NCBI RefSeq assembly: GCF_003382285.1 | Contig: NZ_QTJR01000001.1 | Coordinates: 124,001-188,000, forward strand | Direction: 5' to 3' | DNA from: Lysobacter soli | Lineage (GTDB): Bacteria > Pseudomonadota > Gammaproteobacteria > Xanthomonadales > Xanthomonadaceae | Length of the DNA: 64,000 bases | Shown: one piece after another, positions 8,806 to 16,898 of the stretch | How the letters are laid out: every line of letters starts with the position of its first letter | Position numbering within the stretch: the first letter of the stretch is position 1 | Notes under the pieces: model-generated | The model's database searches: none | The model's input: the letters and a program-made list of their open reading frames with translations, nothing else | Told to the model about the DNA's origin: nothing | Translations under genes and position numbers: made by a program

Positions 8806-9147
8806 TCAGTCGCACCGCCGCTCGATCACCGTCTCGGTCTTCTTCTGCTGGTTGTCCTGGATCTTGCGGCCCGCGAACGCACCGCCGACGGCGCCTGCCG
8901 CCGTGGCGATCTTCTTGCCGCTGCCGCCGCCGACCTGGTTGCCCAGCAGACCGCCGACGAGACCGCCGGCGACGGTGCCGGTGACCTTGTGCTCGTCCTT
9001 CACTTCCTTGGGCTTCTGCACTTCCACGTCGTAGCAGTGCTTGCCCTTCGTGGACGAACTGCCCGACTGCCATGCCATCGCGGGCCCGGCAAGCGCGAAG
9101 GCGGCGACCGACACGATGAGGATGCGGGAGACAGGGAAACGAGGCAT
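8806..9147 (-). CDS. Glycine-zipper 2TM-domain envelope protein
   Basis: This small exported protein of 113 residues belongs to the glycine-zipper (Rickettsia 17-kDa antigen-like) family. It has an N-terminal signal (ILIVSVAAFALAGPAMA), a short charged segment with one Cys, then the glycine-zipper hairpin (TGTVAGGLVGGLLGNQVGGG and GAVGGAFAGRKIQ). It ends with a charged ETVIERRCD tail containing a second Cys. The Cys pair could form a disulfide in the periplasm. The family is associated with the outer membrane; no defined function is known here. Confidence 0.8.
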   Translation of the reverse strand: MPRFPVSRILIVSVAAFALAGPAMAWQSGSSSTKGKHCYDVEVQKPKEVKDEHKVTGTVAGGLVGGLLGNQVGGGSGKKIATAAGAVGGAFAGRKIQDNQQKKTETVIERRCD

Positions 9148-9218
9148 GACGGCTCTCCTATGGCGACCGCATTCACGCTGCGCCGGACGCCGTTACGGGG
9201 GCGTCAATCCGCGCCGGT

Positions 9219-9464
9219 TCACCGCCTGCGCGTTCGCAGGGCTTCATCTTCGTCCACGTGTTCGTAGTCGAAGCCCGCGTTCCGGATGCGTTCCGCGAAA
9301 AACTGCCCGTGAGAATCGGCGGCCATGAGGCCGGCGTGCAGATGCGGCGGAACGTCAAAGTAGCGGTATATCTCGCCGCTGGTGAACTCGACCTCGAGCA
9401 CGCGCTGGTCGGCGTCGTAGCCGACGCTCGTCATGGCTTCCGATTCCACGCGTACCCGTTCCAT
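9219..9464 (-). CDS. KTSC-domain protein
   Basis: This 81-residue protein fits the KTSC domain, a small module of unknown biochemical role that is sometimes fused to lysyl-tRNA synthetase-like or nuclease proteins. The visible pattern is MTSVGYDADQRVLEVEFTSG followed by IYRYFDVPPHLHAGLMAA and GQFFAERIRNAGFDY. This variant has MTSV in place of the name-giving KTSC. It lies between dnaB and the glycine-zipper gene on the same strand. Confidence 0.75.
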   Translation of the reverse strand: MERVRVESEAMTSVGYDADQRVLEVEFTSGEIYRYFDVPPHLHAGLMAADSHGQFFAERIRNAGFDYEHVDEDEALRTRRR

Positions 9465-9522
9465 CGGCAGCGGACGTTACCGCTGCGCGCGTTAGATCGA
9501 CGTCGATGCGGCGCGGCAGGAG

Positions 9523-10935
9523 TTATTCGAAGCTGCCGACCGAATCGTGCGACAGGTTGTCGAAACGCGTGTACTCGCCGAAGAACTTGAGCTTGATCGA
9601 GCCGGTCGGGCCCGAACGCTGCTTGCCGATGATGACTTCGGCCAGTCCCTTGTCCGGCGAGTTCTCCTTGTTGTAGTAGTCGTCGCGGTAAATGAACATG
9701 ATCATGTCCGCGTCCTGCTCGATGGCGCCCGATTCGCGAAGGTCGGCCATCACCGGGCGCTTGTCGGTACGCGTTTCCAGCGAGCGGTTGAGCTGGGACA
9801 AAGCGATCACCGGCACCTGCAGTTCCTTCGCCAGGCCCTTGAGCGAACGCGAGATCTCGGAGATTTCCGTCGCGCGGTTCTCGCTGTTGCCCGGCACCGA
9901 CATCAGCTGCAGGTAATCGATGACGATCAGCCCCAGGCCGTGTTCGCGCTTGAGGCGGCGCGCCTTGGCCGACAGCTTCACCGGCGACAGGCCGGGTTCG
10001 TCGTCGATGAAGATCTTCACTTCGCGAAGCTGGCGGATCGCGCCGGTGACGCGGCTCCAGTCCTCGTCTTCCAGCTGGCCGGTACGCAGGCGCTGCGCGT
10101 TGACGCGGCCGACCGAGGAGATCAGGCGCATCGCCAGCTGCGAGGCCGACATTTCCATCGAGAACACCGCCACCGGCAGCTTGCTGCGGAAGGCGGCGGT
10201 CTCGGCCATGTTCAGCGCAAGCGTCGTCTTGCCCATCGCGGGACGCGCGGCAAGGATGATCAGGTCGGTCTTCTGCAGGCCGGCCGTCATCATGTCCAGC
10301 TCGGTGTAGCCGGTCGACAGGCCGGTCACGCCGCTGCCGTTGGTGTAGCGCGTCTGCAGCGTGTCGAAGGCTTCCGACAACGCCTTGGTGACCGGCGTGA
10401 AGTCAGTCTTTCCGTTGGTGTTGGCCTGCGCGATCGCCAGCACCTGGCGCTCGGCTTCCTCGAGGATTTCAGCCGAGTCGCGACCGTCCGGCTGGAAGCC
10501 GTCGTTGACGATGCCGGTGCCGACGTCGATGAGCTGGCGCAGGATCGCCTTGTCGCGGACGATCTCGGCGTAGGCGGCAATGTTGGCGGCCGACGGCGTG
10601 TTGGTCGCCAGTTCGATGAGGTAGGCGCCACCGGCGACCTGCTCGCTCAGGCCCTGCGATTCGAACCATTCGCCGAGCGTGACGGCGTCGAACGGCCGGT
10701 TCTTCTCGGCCAGTTCGCTGATGGCGCGGAAGATCAGCTGGTGATCCCGGCGATAGAAATCCTGGTCGCTGAGCTGGTCGGCGATGCGGTCCCAGGAATC
10801 GGGCGCGAGCATGAGGCCGCCAAGCACGGCCTGTTCGGCTTCGATCGACTGGGGCGGCACGCGCAACTGGTCCATGCGCTGCTCGTTGCGCGTCTCGAAC
10901 CGTTTTTCCCTGCGAAAACCAGGTCGTGCGCTCAT
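9523..10935 (-). CDS. dnaB: Replicative DNA helicase DnaB
   Basis: DnaB is the hexameric 5'-3' helicase that unwinds the chromosome at the fork. The N-terminal domain (PQSIEAEQAVLGGLMLAPDSW), a linker and the RecA-like core are all present. Walker A is ARPAMGKTTLALN, Walker B is LIVIDYLQLM, and SQLNRSLETRTDKRPVMADLRESG is the conserved DnaB signature. ATG 10935 (MSARPGFRRE) has GAGGG just upstream. A GTG at 10947 would add four residues. The protein carries a short basic N-terminal extension (RREKRFETRNEQR) before the usual start. It follows the ribosomal rpsF-rpsR-rplI genes, a widely conserved order. Confidence 0.96.
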   Translation of the reverse strand: MSARPGFRREKRFETRNEQRMDQLRVPPQSIEAEQAVLGGLMLAPDSWDRIADQLSDQDFYRRDHQLIFRAISELAEKNRPFDAVTLGEWFESQGLSEQVAGGAYLIELATNTPSAANIAAYAEIVRDKAILRQLIDVGTGIVNDGFQPDGRDSAEILEEAERQVLAIAQANTNGKTDFTPVTKALSEAFDTLQTRYTNGSGVTGLSTGYTELDMMTAGLQKTDLIILAARPAMGKTTLALNMAETAAFRSKLPVAVFSMEMSASQLAMRLISSVGRVNAQRLRTGQLEDEDWSRVTGAIRQLREVKIFIDDEPGLSPVKLSAKARRLKREHGLGLIVIDYLQLMSVPGNSENRATEISEISRSLKGLAKELQVPVIALSQLNRSLETRTDKRPVMADLRESGAIEQDADMIMFIYRDDYYNKENSPDKGLAEVIIGKQRSGPTGSIKLKFFGEYTRFDNLSHDSVGSFE

Positions 10936-11130
10936 GCCCTCAGTCACCTTTTCCGTGCGCCGTCGCGCCGGCCGTGTCGTTATCGCGGGTCGGGCATCGT
11001 AGACGCGGAACGTGTCGGGGCGTTGCAGATAAGTCTGTGGATATCGCGTGGATACTCATGACGGGCATGGAGCCACGGCCTTGTCGCAGCAGGTGCGACG
11101 CCCGCCACGCGACGGGCGGTTGGATCGACG

Positions 11131-11439
11131 TCAGCCGACGGTCGCAATTCCGGCGCGGCTGCGCATCCCGGGCGAGATGACCGACAGCAGGTCGTCCAGC
11201 GCCTCGTCGCGCCAGCGGCCGATGCGCCGCGGCTGCAGCGCACCGGCGATGTGCTGGTCGATCAGGCGGGCGATGATCGGGAATACCGTGTCGGCGTCGG
11301 CTTCGCAGGCGTCGCGAAGGCTGGCGGCGATGAGGTCGGCGAACGAGAGCGGTGCCGACGGGAGCGTGCAGTCCTGCAACGAAGCCAGGGTGAGCTCGAG
11401 CGACGGGTCGAGCGCGGGAAGGTCGAGGCGCTGGTCCAT
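11131..11439 (-). CDS. Hypothetical protein between rplI and dnaB
   Basis: I do not recognise this 102-residue ORF. The translation has a balanced globular composition (MDQRLDLPALDPSLELTLASLQ, abridged here, then helices rich in Leu/Ala/Asp) and ends with ISPGMRSRAGIATVG. It has no signal peptide, membrane segment or Cys motif. It shares strand with the flanking rplI and dnaB genes. No clear ribosome binding site precedes the ATG, so the gene is plausible rather than certain. Confidence 0.5.
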   Translation of the reverse strand: MDQRLDLPALDPSLELTLASLQDCTLPSAPLSFADLIAASLRDACEADADTVFPIIARLIDQHIAGALQPRRIGRWRDEALDDLLSVISPGMRSRAGIATVG

Positions 11440-11546
11440 GGCGGCGGCGATATCGGGAGAAGTGCCGCGACTGTGTCACGCACTATCCCGACGCCCTATC
11501 GGATTAATCCGAAAACACCCCCCGCTCTTCCTACGCGGAAGTTGAC

Positions 11547-11578
11547 GCAAAAAGAAAGGGCGCCCGGAGGCGCCCTTT
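11547..11578 (-). terminator. Rho-independent terminator after rplI
   Basis: On the minus strand, an AAAGGGCGCC/GGCGCCCTTT stem is followed by TTTCTTTTTG, 26 bp after the rplI stop. It ends the rpsF-rpsR-rplI operon, so dnaB probably has its own promoter. Confidence 0.88.
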
Positions 11579-11604
11579 CCTTCAAGCTCGCGCGGTGACC
11601 GCGA

Positions 11605-12057
11605 TCAGGCGACTTCGCCGACCACGATGACCTTGACGGTGGCTTCGATGTCGGCGTGCAGGTGCACGACGATCTCGTATTCGCCGGTGCGACGCAGCGG
11701 GCCTTCGCCCAGCACGACTTCCGACTTCTCGACCTTGTGGCCGTGCTTGGTCAGCGCATCGGCGATGTCGCGCGGCGTGATCGAGCCGTACAGCTTGCCT
11801 TCGGTCGAGGCGTTCGCGGTGATGGTCACCTCGACGCCTTCCAGCGCGGCCTTGCGGCCTTCGGCGCCTTCCAGGGCGGCCTTGGCCTTGGCTTCGTACT
11901 CGGCGCGGCGCGCTTCGAACTCGGCCAGGTTGGCGGCGGTCGCCGGGGCGGCCTTGCCGTACGGGATCAGGTAGTTGCGGCCGAAGCCCGGCTTGACGTT
12001 GACCTTGTCGCCGAGCTTGCCGAGGTTCTGCACGTTCTGCAGGAGGATCAGTTGCAT
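11605..12057 (-). CDS. rplI: 50S ribosomal protein L9
   Basis: L9 binds 23S rRNA and reaches out from the L1 side of the large subunit. The N-terminal domain is unmistakable ([33 protein letters not shown]), followed by the long connecting helix ([20 protein letters not shown]) and the C-terminal RNA-binding domain ([16 protein letters not shown]). The 150 residues match the usual length. It is the last gene of the rpsF-rpsR-rplI unit, separated from rpsR by a repeat and a second hairpin. Confidence 0.98.
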   Translation of the reverse strand: MQLILLQNVQNLGKLGDKVNVKPGFGRNYLIPYGKAAPATAANLAEFEARRAEYEAKAKAALEGAEGRKAALEGVEVTITANASTEGKLYGSITPRDIADALTKHGHKVEKSEVVLGEGPLRRTGEYEIVVHLHADIEATVKVIVVGEVA

Positions 12058-12130
12058 GGTGTTGCTCCGTATTCGTTAGCGAGCCGGGGGCCCGCAGCGG
12101 GTTGCGCTGTCCGAAGACCGCGGCGTCTTT

Positions 12131-12168
12131 CCCTCACCCCTGCCCTCTCCCGCACGCGGGAGAGGGGG
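12131..12168. repeat. GC-rich palindromic repeat, copy 2
   Basis: CCCTCACCCCTG leads into the palindrome CCCTCTCCCGC/GCGGGAGAGGG (12143-12166). This is the same module as copy 1 in the opposite orientation. It lies in the rpsR-rplI spacer. Confidence 0.85.
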
Positions 12169-12175
12169 ACAAGGT

Positions 12176-12199
12176 GTTTCCTCCCTCGCGGGAGGAAAC
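12176..12199. other. Strong hairpin in the rpsR-rplI spacer
   Basis: A perfect 10-bp stem GTTTCCTCCC/GGGAGGAAAC with a TCGC loop lies 9 bp after the rpsR stop. No T tract follows on the minus strand. It may act as a processing or partial-attenuation element, or simply be part of the repeat insertion. Confidence 0.6.
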
Positions 12200-12208
12200 G
12201 ACGTCGCC

Positions 12209-12439
12209 TTAGGCGTTGTGGTTGTCGGTGTACGGGATCAGGGCCAGGAAACGGGCGCGCTTGACGGCCGTTGCCAGCTGGCGCTGGTACTTCGACTTGG
12301 TACCGGTCACGCGGCTCGGCACGATCTTGCCGGTCTCGGTGAGGTACTGGCGCAGGGTGTTGAGATCCTTGTAGTCGATCTCCTTCACACCCTCGGCGGT
12401 GAACTTGCAGAACTTGCGGCGACGGAAGAACTTGGACAT
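12209..12439 (-). CDS. rpsR: 30S ribosomal protein S18
   Basis: S18 pairs with S6 on the platform of the small subunit. The 76 residues start [18 protein letters not shown] and contain the conserved [40 protein letters not shown] and ALIPYTDNH. It is 23 bp downstream of rpsF. Confidence 0.98.
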   Translation of the reverse strand: MSKFFRRRKFCKFTAEGVKEIDYKDLNTLRQYLTETGKIVPSRVTGTKSKYQRQLATAVKRARFLALIPYTDNHNA

Positions 12440-12462
12440 GAGTGTGTGCTCCTAGGGCGTGA

Positions 12463-12885
12463 TCAGGCGGCTTCGGCGTTGTCGTCGGAAGACTCGTCGG
12501 CCGTGCCGACGCCTTCCTCGTCACGGCGGCGACGCTCGCCACGCTCGGGCTTGTCGCCCTTCTCGTCCTTGTACTTCATGATCAGCGACTGCTCGGTGTC
12601 GGCTTCGTCGCGCTTGATCACCAGGTGGCGCAGGACGGCGTCGTTGAAACGGAAACCGTCGACCAGCTCGTTCAGGACGTTCTGGGTGCACTCGATGTTG
12701 AGCAGCACGTAGTGGGCCTTGACCAGGTTCTCGATCGGGTAGGCCAGCTGGCGACGACCCCAGTCTTCCAGACGGTGGATCTTGCCTTCGCCGCCTTCGA
12801 TCAGGCCCTTGTAGCGCTCGACCATGGCCGGCACCTGCTCGCTCTGGTCCGGATGGACCAGGAACACGACTTCGTAATGACGCAT
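12463..12885 (-). CDS. rpsF: 30S ribosomal protein S6
   Basis: S6 binds 16S rRNA as a partner of S18. The core is typical ([60 protein letters not shown]). After about residue 100 the protein has a charged, Glu/Arg-rich tail ([20 protein letters not shown], then an acidic end), giving 140 residues. The E. coli protein also has an acidic C-terminal tail, to which glutamates are added by RimK. It is first in the operon and follows a structured leader. Confidence 0.97.
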   Translation of the reverse strand: MRHYEVVFLVHPDQSEQVPAMVERYKGLIEGGEGKIHRLEDWGRRQLAYPIENLVKAHYVLLNIECTQNVLNELVDGFRFNDAVLRHLVIKRDEADTEQSLIMKYKDEKGDKPERGERRRRDEEGVGTADESSDDNAEAA

Positions 12886-13000
12886 TGTGTGATTCCTTGT
12901 GGATGATGGCCGCGGGCGTTTGCCGCGTCCGGATCAGCCCCCCGGCACCCGGAACTGGGCGCGGTGGAGCAAGGTCTCCCGCCGACCGGGGTCGTGGGAG
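12886..13000 (-). promoter_or_regulatory. Structured 5' leader of rpsF (candidate S6:S18 autoregulatory leader)
   Basis: From the predicted promoter, the transcript would begin with a stem CTCCC...GGGAG closed over a GACC/GGTC inner helix (12976-13000). A GC-rich segment with several CCG triplets follows before the rpsF start. Leaders that bind the S6:S18 complex through a CCG bulge are known upstream of rpsF in many bacteria. The match here is inferred from position and pairing only. Confidence 0.4.
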
Positions 13001-13006
13001 CCGGAA

Positions 13007-13035
13007 AGTATGGCGGATCAAAGGGTTGAAGGCAA
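13007..13035 (-). promoter_or_regulatory. Sigma70-type promoter for the rpsF operon
   Basis: On the minus strand, TTGCCT (13035-13030) and CATACT (13012-13007) are separated by exactly 17 bp. The implied start at about 13000 coincides with the beginning of the leader hairpin. Confidence 0.6.
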
Positions 13036-13146
13036 ACGGGCAGCTACTTACCGGGGGGGCCACTACCGCCATCCTTGGCAGGACACATCCGGCTTCGGAG
13101 AGCCCTGGCCGGCCATCCCTGGCCGGGCGTTCGCAGCCGCGCGAAC

Positions 13147-14958
13147 CTACGGCTCGCGAGCGCGTCGGCTCATCCAGTCGTCGATATGCGCCTCCAGCGC
13201 CTCCAGCGGGACCGAGCCCGTCTCCAGCACCGCGTCGTTGAACTCGCGCAGGTCGAACTTCGGGCCCAGCTGCTTCGAGGCCTTCTCACGCAGCTCGGAG
13301 ATCTTCAGCTGGCCGATCTTGTACGCCAGCGCCTGGCCCGGCCAGCCGATGTAGCGGTCGATCTCGTTGACCACGTCCTGGCGGGTCTTGGGCGAGTTGT
13401 CCATGAAGAAGGCGATGGCTTGGTCGCGGGTCCAGCCCTTGCTGTGCATGCCGGTGTCCACGACCAACCGCACGGCGCGCCACATGTCGTAGGCGAGCTG
13501 GCCCATCCGGTCGTACGGGTCGTCGTACAGGCCCATGTCGTAGCCCAGGCGCTCCGCGTACAGGCCCCAGCCCTCGCCGTAGGCGACGAAGTACCCGACG
13601 CGGCGGAACATCGGCACGTCCGGCAGTTCCATGCCGCGCGCGAACTGGAAGTGGTGCCCCGGCACGGCCTCGTGCAGCGACAGCGGCATCATTTCCCACT
13701 TCGGCCGCACTTCCGGCTTGTAGAGGTTCACGTAGTAGAAGCCCGCCCGCGTGCCATCGACGGCGCCGGGCTGGTAATACGCGGTGGTAGTGTCGGGCGC
13801 GATGTTGTCCGGGATCGGCCGCACGCCGTACGGCAGGCGCGGAATGGTCTTGAAGACCTTCACCAGCTCCGGATCGATGCGCTTTGAGATCGCCTGGTAG
13901 GCGGTGAACAGCTCCTGCGGCGTCTTGTAGAAGAACTTCGGGTCGGTGCGCAGGTGTTCGAAGAACTCCGGCAGCGTGCCCTTGAAGCCGACTTCGGCCT
14001 TGATCTTCTCCATCTCCGCGCGGATGCGCGCGACTTCCTTCAGGCCGATCTGGTGGATCTGGTCGGCCGACAGGTCCGTCGTGGTGAAGTAGCGCGCCAC
14101 GAAGTCGTAGTAGGCCTTGCCATCGGGCAGATCGACCGCGGCGATCGACGTGCGCGTCCTGGGCAGGTAGTCGTCCTTGAAGAACGTCGCGAACTGGCGG
14201 TACGCCGGCACGATGTCTTTCGCGATGACCTGCTTCGCCTCGGCCTGCAATGCGGCGCGATCGGCCGGCGAGATGGCGTCGGGAAATTTCGCGAACGGCT
14301 TGTAGAACGGGCTCTTGGCCGGATCGTCGACCAGCTGCGACTGGATCTGCGCCGGCACGCGCTCCATCAGCACGCGCGGCGGCGTGTTGCCGCTGGCGGC
14401 GCCCTCGCGCAGCAGGGCCTGGTTCTGCTCGATCAGCTTCGGCAGCGCGCGCATGCGGGCGAGCCAGTCGCGGTAGTCCTTCACCGTGGCGAACGGCAGC
14501 ACCTCGGCGATGCCTTCGGCGGTCTGCACGCCGCCGCTCAGGCCGATCGGCTGCAGGTATTCGCGGTACTTCTGGCGTTCGACCGCCTTCTCTAGGCTCA
14601 ACGCGAACACGTCGTAGCTGAGGCGGTCGTCTTCGGTCAGCGCATTGCGGTCGATCGCCTTCAGCCGCTGCAACGCCTTGCGGTCGCCTTCCATGCGCTG
14701 CTCGATCGCCGGCAGGCTCATGTCGGTCCACCGGTCGTTGTAGCGCTTGTCGCCGCGCCAGCTCGCTTCTTCCGGGTTCTCGCGCATGCCGCGCTCCCAC
14801 TCCTCGTCGAACAGCGCGTGCAGCGCCTTCGCTGCGGGAGACTGGACGGAAGCGGTCGGCGCGACGCGCGTCGTGGAAGGCGCCTGCGCGAAGGCCGGCG
14901 AAGCGGAGAGGCAGGCGGCGACGGCCGCGGCGAGCAGTGCGTGTCGAAGCATGGGCAA
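13147..14958 (-). CDS. Exported DUF885 family metallopeptidase-like protein
   Basis: This is a 603-residue DUF885 protein with an N-terminal signal peptide (LLAAAVAACLSASPAFA), so it acts in the periplasm or outside the cell. The candidate zinc site HEAVPGHHFQ is at about residue 430, with a conserved helix further on (YFVAYGEGWGLYAERLG). The family is regarded as a peptidase-like clan because of this HExxxGHH arrangement; its substrate is not known. The conserved end DEIDRYIGWPGQALAYKIGQ (starting NEIDRY here) is also present. It is a single gene divergent from exonuclease III. Confidence 0.88.
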   Translation of the reverse strand: MPMLRHALLAAAVAACLSASPAFAQAPSTTRVAPTASVQSPAAKALHALFDEEWERGMRENPEEASWRGDKRYNDRWTDMSLPAIEQRMEGDRKALQRLKAIDRNALTEDDRLSYDVFALSLEKAVERQKYREYLQPIGLSGGVQTAEGIAEVLPFATVKDYRDWLARMRALPKLIEQNQALLREGAASGNTPPRVLMERVPAQIQSQLVDDPAKSPFYKPFAKFPDAISPADRAALQAEAKQVIAKDIVPAYRQFATFFKDDYLPRTRTSIAAVDLPDGKAYYDFVARYFTTTDLSADQIHQIGLKEVARIRAEMEKIKAEVGFKGTLPEFFEHLRTDPKFFYKTPQELFTAYQAISKRIDPELVKVFKTIPRLPYGVRPIPDNIAPDTTTAYYQPGAVDGTRAGFYYVNLYKPEVRPKWEMMPLSLHEAVPGHHFQFARGMELPDVPMFRRVGYFVAYGEGWGLYAERLGYDMGLYDDPYDRMGQLAYDMWRAVRLVVDTGMHSKGWTRDQAIAFFMDNSPKTRQDVVNEIDRYIGWPGQALAYKIGQLKISELREKASKQLGPKFDLREFNDAVLETGSVPLEALEAHIDDWMSRRAREP

Positions 14959-15089
14959 TCCCCCGGAAGATCGTTGGCCGAGTCTAGCCGCCCTCGCCTT
15001 CCACGGGTTTGATGGCGATTGCCGGGAACCGAGCCTTCACGACAGGCCGGCTAGCGTGCAACGCGTCCTCATCGACGGCGGCATCGCAC

Positions 15090-16016
15090 GTGAAAATCGC
15101 CACCTTCAACATCAACGGCGTGAACACGCGCCTGCCCGCGCTGCTGGAGTGGCTGCGCCGCGAGCAGCCCGACGTCGCCTGCCTGCAGGAACTGAAGGCG
15201 CCCGAGGAGGCCTTCCCAGCGCAAGCCATCGCCGAGGTCGGTTACGGCGCGATCTGGCACGGGCAGAAGTCCTGGAACGGCGTGGCGATCCTCGCGCGCG
15301 ACGCCGAGCCGGTGGAGATCGGCCGCGGCCTGCCGGGCGATCCGGACGACGTGCAGAGCCGCTACATCGAAGCGGCCGTCGGCGGCATCGTCGTGGTCTG
15401 CCTGTACCTGCCCAACGGCAATCCGCAGCCAGGACCGAAGTTCGACTACAAGCTCGCGTGGATGGACCGCCTCCACCAGCGCGCGCAGCACTGGTTCGAC
15501 AGCGGCCAGCCGGTGGTGATGGCCGGCGACTACAACGTCGTGCCCACCGACGAGGACATCTACAACCCCAAGTCCTGGCGCAAGGACGCGCTGCTGCAGC
15601 CCGAAAGCCGCGAACGCTACCAGCGCCTGCTCGACCAGGGCTGGACGGACGCGGTGCGACACGTGTTCGGCGAGGAGCGCGTGTACACGTTCTGGGACTA
15701 CTTCCGCCAGCACTGGGAACGCAACGCCGGCCTGCGCATCGATCACCTGCTGCTCAACGCCGAACTGCTCCCGCGCCTGCGCGCGGCCGGCGTGGATCGC
15801 TGGGTGCGCGGCCAGGTGAAACCCAGCGACCACGCGCCGACGTGGATCGAACTGGGGCCGGCGAAAGCGGCGAAGAAGGCGGGCAGCAAGTCGGCTAAGA
15901 AATCTGCGAAGAAGACCGCAAAGAAGGCGACGAAGAAAGCCGTCAAGAAGGTCGCGAAAAAAGCGACGAAGAAGGCCACGCCGCCGTCGAAGCGGACGCG
16001 ACGCGCAGCCGGATGA
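15090..16016 (+). CDS. xth: Exodeoxyribonuclease III with a Lys/Ala-rich C-terminal tail
   Basis: This Mg-dependent AP endonuclease and 3'-5' exonuclease acts in base excision repair. The catalytic core spans about residues 1-258: KIATFNINGVNTRLPALLEW, the metal-binding Glu of CLQELKAPEE, AGDYNVVPTDEDIYNP, LRIDHLLLN and the catalytic SDHAP. I start at GTG 15090 because homologues begin with KIATFNING; the open frame upstream is not conserved-looking. After ELGPAK comes a tail of about 50 residues of AKK/TKK repeats ending SKRTRRAAG, resembling histone H1-like tails. This extra part is unusual and probably binds DNA. Confidence 0.93.
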   Translation: MKIATFNINGVNTRLPALLEWLRREQPDVACLQELKAPEEAFPAQAIAEVGYGAIWHGQKSWNGVAILARDAEPVEIGRGLPGDPDDVQSRYIEAAVGGIVVVCLYLPNGNPQPGPKFDYKLAWMDRLHQRAQHWFDSGQPVVMAGDYNVVPTDEDIYNPKSWRKDALLQPESRERYQRLLDQGWTDAVRHVFGEERVYTFWDYFRQHWERNAGLRIDHLLLNAELLPRLRAAGVDRWVRGQVKPSDHAPTWIELGPAKAAKKAGSKSAKKSAKKTAKKATKKAVKKVAKKATKKATPPSKRTRRAAG

Positions 16017-16097
16017 AACGAAGCGATTACGACGCGTTGCCGCCGCGCTAACCCGCTCCTTCGCAGCATCGGTCCATCGAACACGACAGGAGCGATC

Positions 16098-16679
16098 ATG
16101 GCCAGGCATCCGGACGACAAGCATCGACAGGAGCTCTACCGCGGCATGCCGTCGGTAACGAACCGCTCCTGGGGCACGCCGAAGCAGGACGACGGGTTCG
16201 GTTATCCGGGCCAGAGCGGCTACGGCGAATCGCGGCCGGACGCAAAACGCGGCGCTAATGCGGAGCGGACGGGCGGTCATCGCGGGCGCGGGCCACGCAA
16301 CATCCTGCGTTCGGACGAACGCATCGCCGACGACCTGATCGAGCGCCTCACGCGCGACGAGGAAATCGATGCCAGCGAGATTCTCGTCGCCGTCGAGGCC
16401 GGCTCGGTGACGCTGACGGGGGAGGTGCCCGAGCGTCGCATGAAGCATCTGGCGGAAAACCTGGCCGCCGAGGTCCAGGGCGTCCGCGAAGTCCACAACC
16501 GCATCCACGTCGACAAGGGCGCCCGCTCGTTCGGCCCTCCGGGCCGGGCCGTGCGCAGCGGCTACGACCAGCAGGGCAGCGGCTTCTCCAGTTCCGAATT
16601 CGACAACTGGGACGACAGCAACGACGACGCGCACGACGAGAACCGGCGTGCACCGATGCGTCGGCCTCGGGAGCACTGA
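16098..16679 (+). CDS. BON-domain protein
   Basis: This 193-residue protein contains one BON domain at about residues 78-142 (IADDLIERLTRDEEIDASEI, then VEAGSVTLTGEVPERRMKHL and VQGVREVHNRIHV). The flanks are low-complexity and hydrophilic: a Gly/Tyr/Arg-rich N-terminus and an Asp/Asn/Arg-rich C-terminus. BON domains bind phospholipid or envelope components, usually in exported proteins such as OsmY. No signal peptide is visible here, so the location is uncertain. A good Shine-Dalgarno (AGGAG) precedes the ATG. Confidence 0.82.
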   Translation: MARHPDDKHRQELYRGMPSVTNRSWGTPKQDDGFGYPGQSGYGESRPDAKRGANAERTGGHRGRGPRNILRSDERIADDLIERLTRDEEIDASEILVAVEAGSVTLTGEVPERRMKHLAENLAAEVQGVREVHNRIHVDKGARSFGPPGRAVRSGYDQQGSGFSSSEFDNWDDSNDDAHDENRRAPMRRPREH

Positions 16680-16724
16680 GGGCCCAAACACCGAGGGCTT
16701 GAATAAGCCAGCGCCTGAAATGCC

Positions 16725-16822
16725 GTCATTCCCGCGAAGGCGGGAATCCATCGGTCCGACGCATCACCCTTCGGCCAGCGTGCCGTCGCGTGGAGATGGA
16801 TCCCCGCCTTCGCGGGGATGAC
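16725..16822. repeat. Paired dRS3-like repeat element, copy 1 (98 bp)
   Basis: The element runs from GTCATTCCCGCGAAGGCGGG to CCCGCCTTCGCGGGGATGAC, its near-inverse, with about 45 bp between. The left end contains ATTCCC-N8-GGGAAT. It overlaps the in-frame upstream extension of the ABC transporter ORF, showing that the extension is not coding. Confidence 0.85.
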
Positions 16823-16898
16823 ACCTCAAACCCGCGAGATCCTTGCGCCCTGTAACGCACTGACATCGCCCCTGCACGTCCCGGTGCACAATCGCCGC

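Noticed and set aside
16818-16898. N-terminal extension of the ABC transporter
   Set aside because: The extra 27 codons start inside the repeat element at 16725-16822 and lack a conserved appearance. MSDPHAAG at 16899 is the better start.
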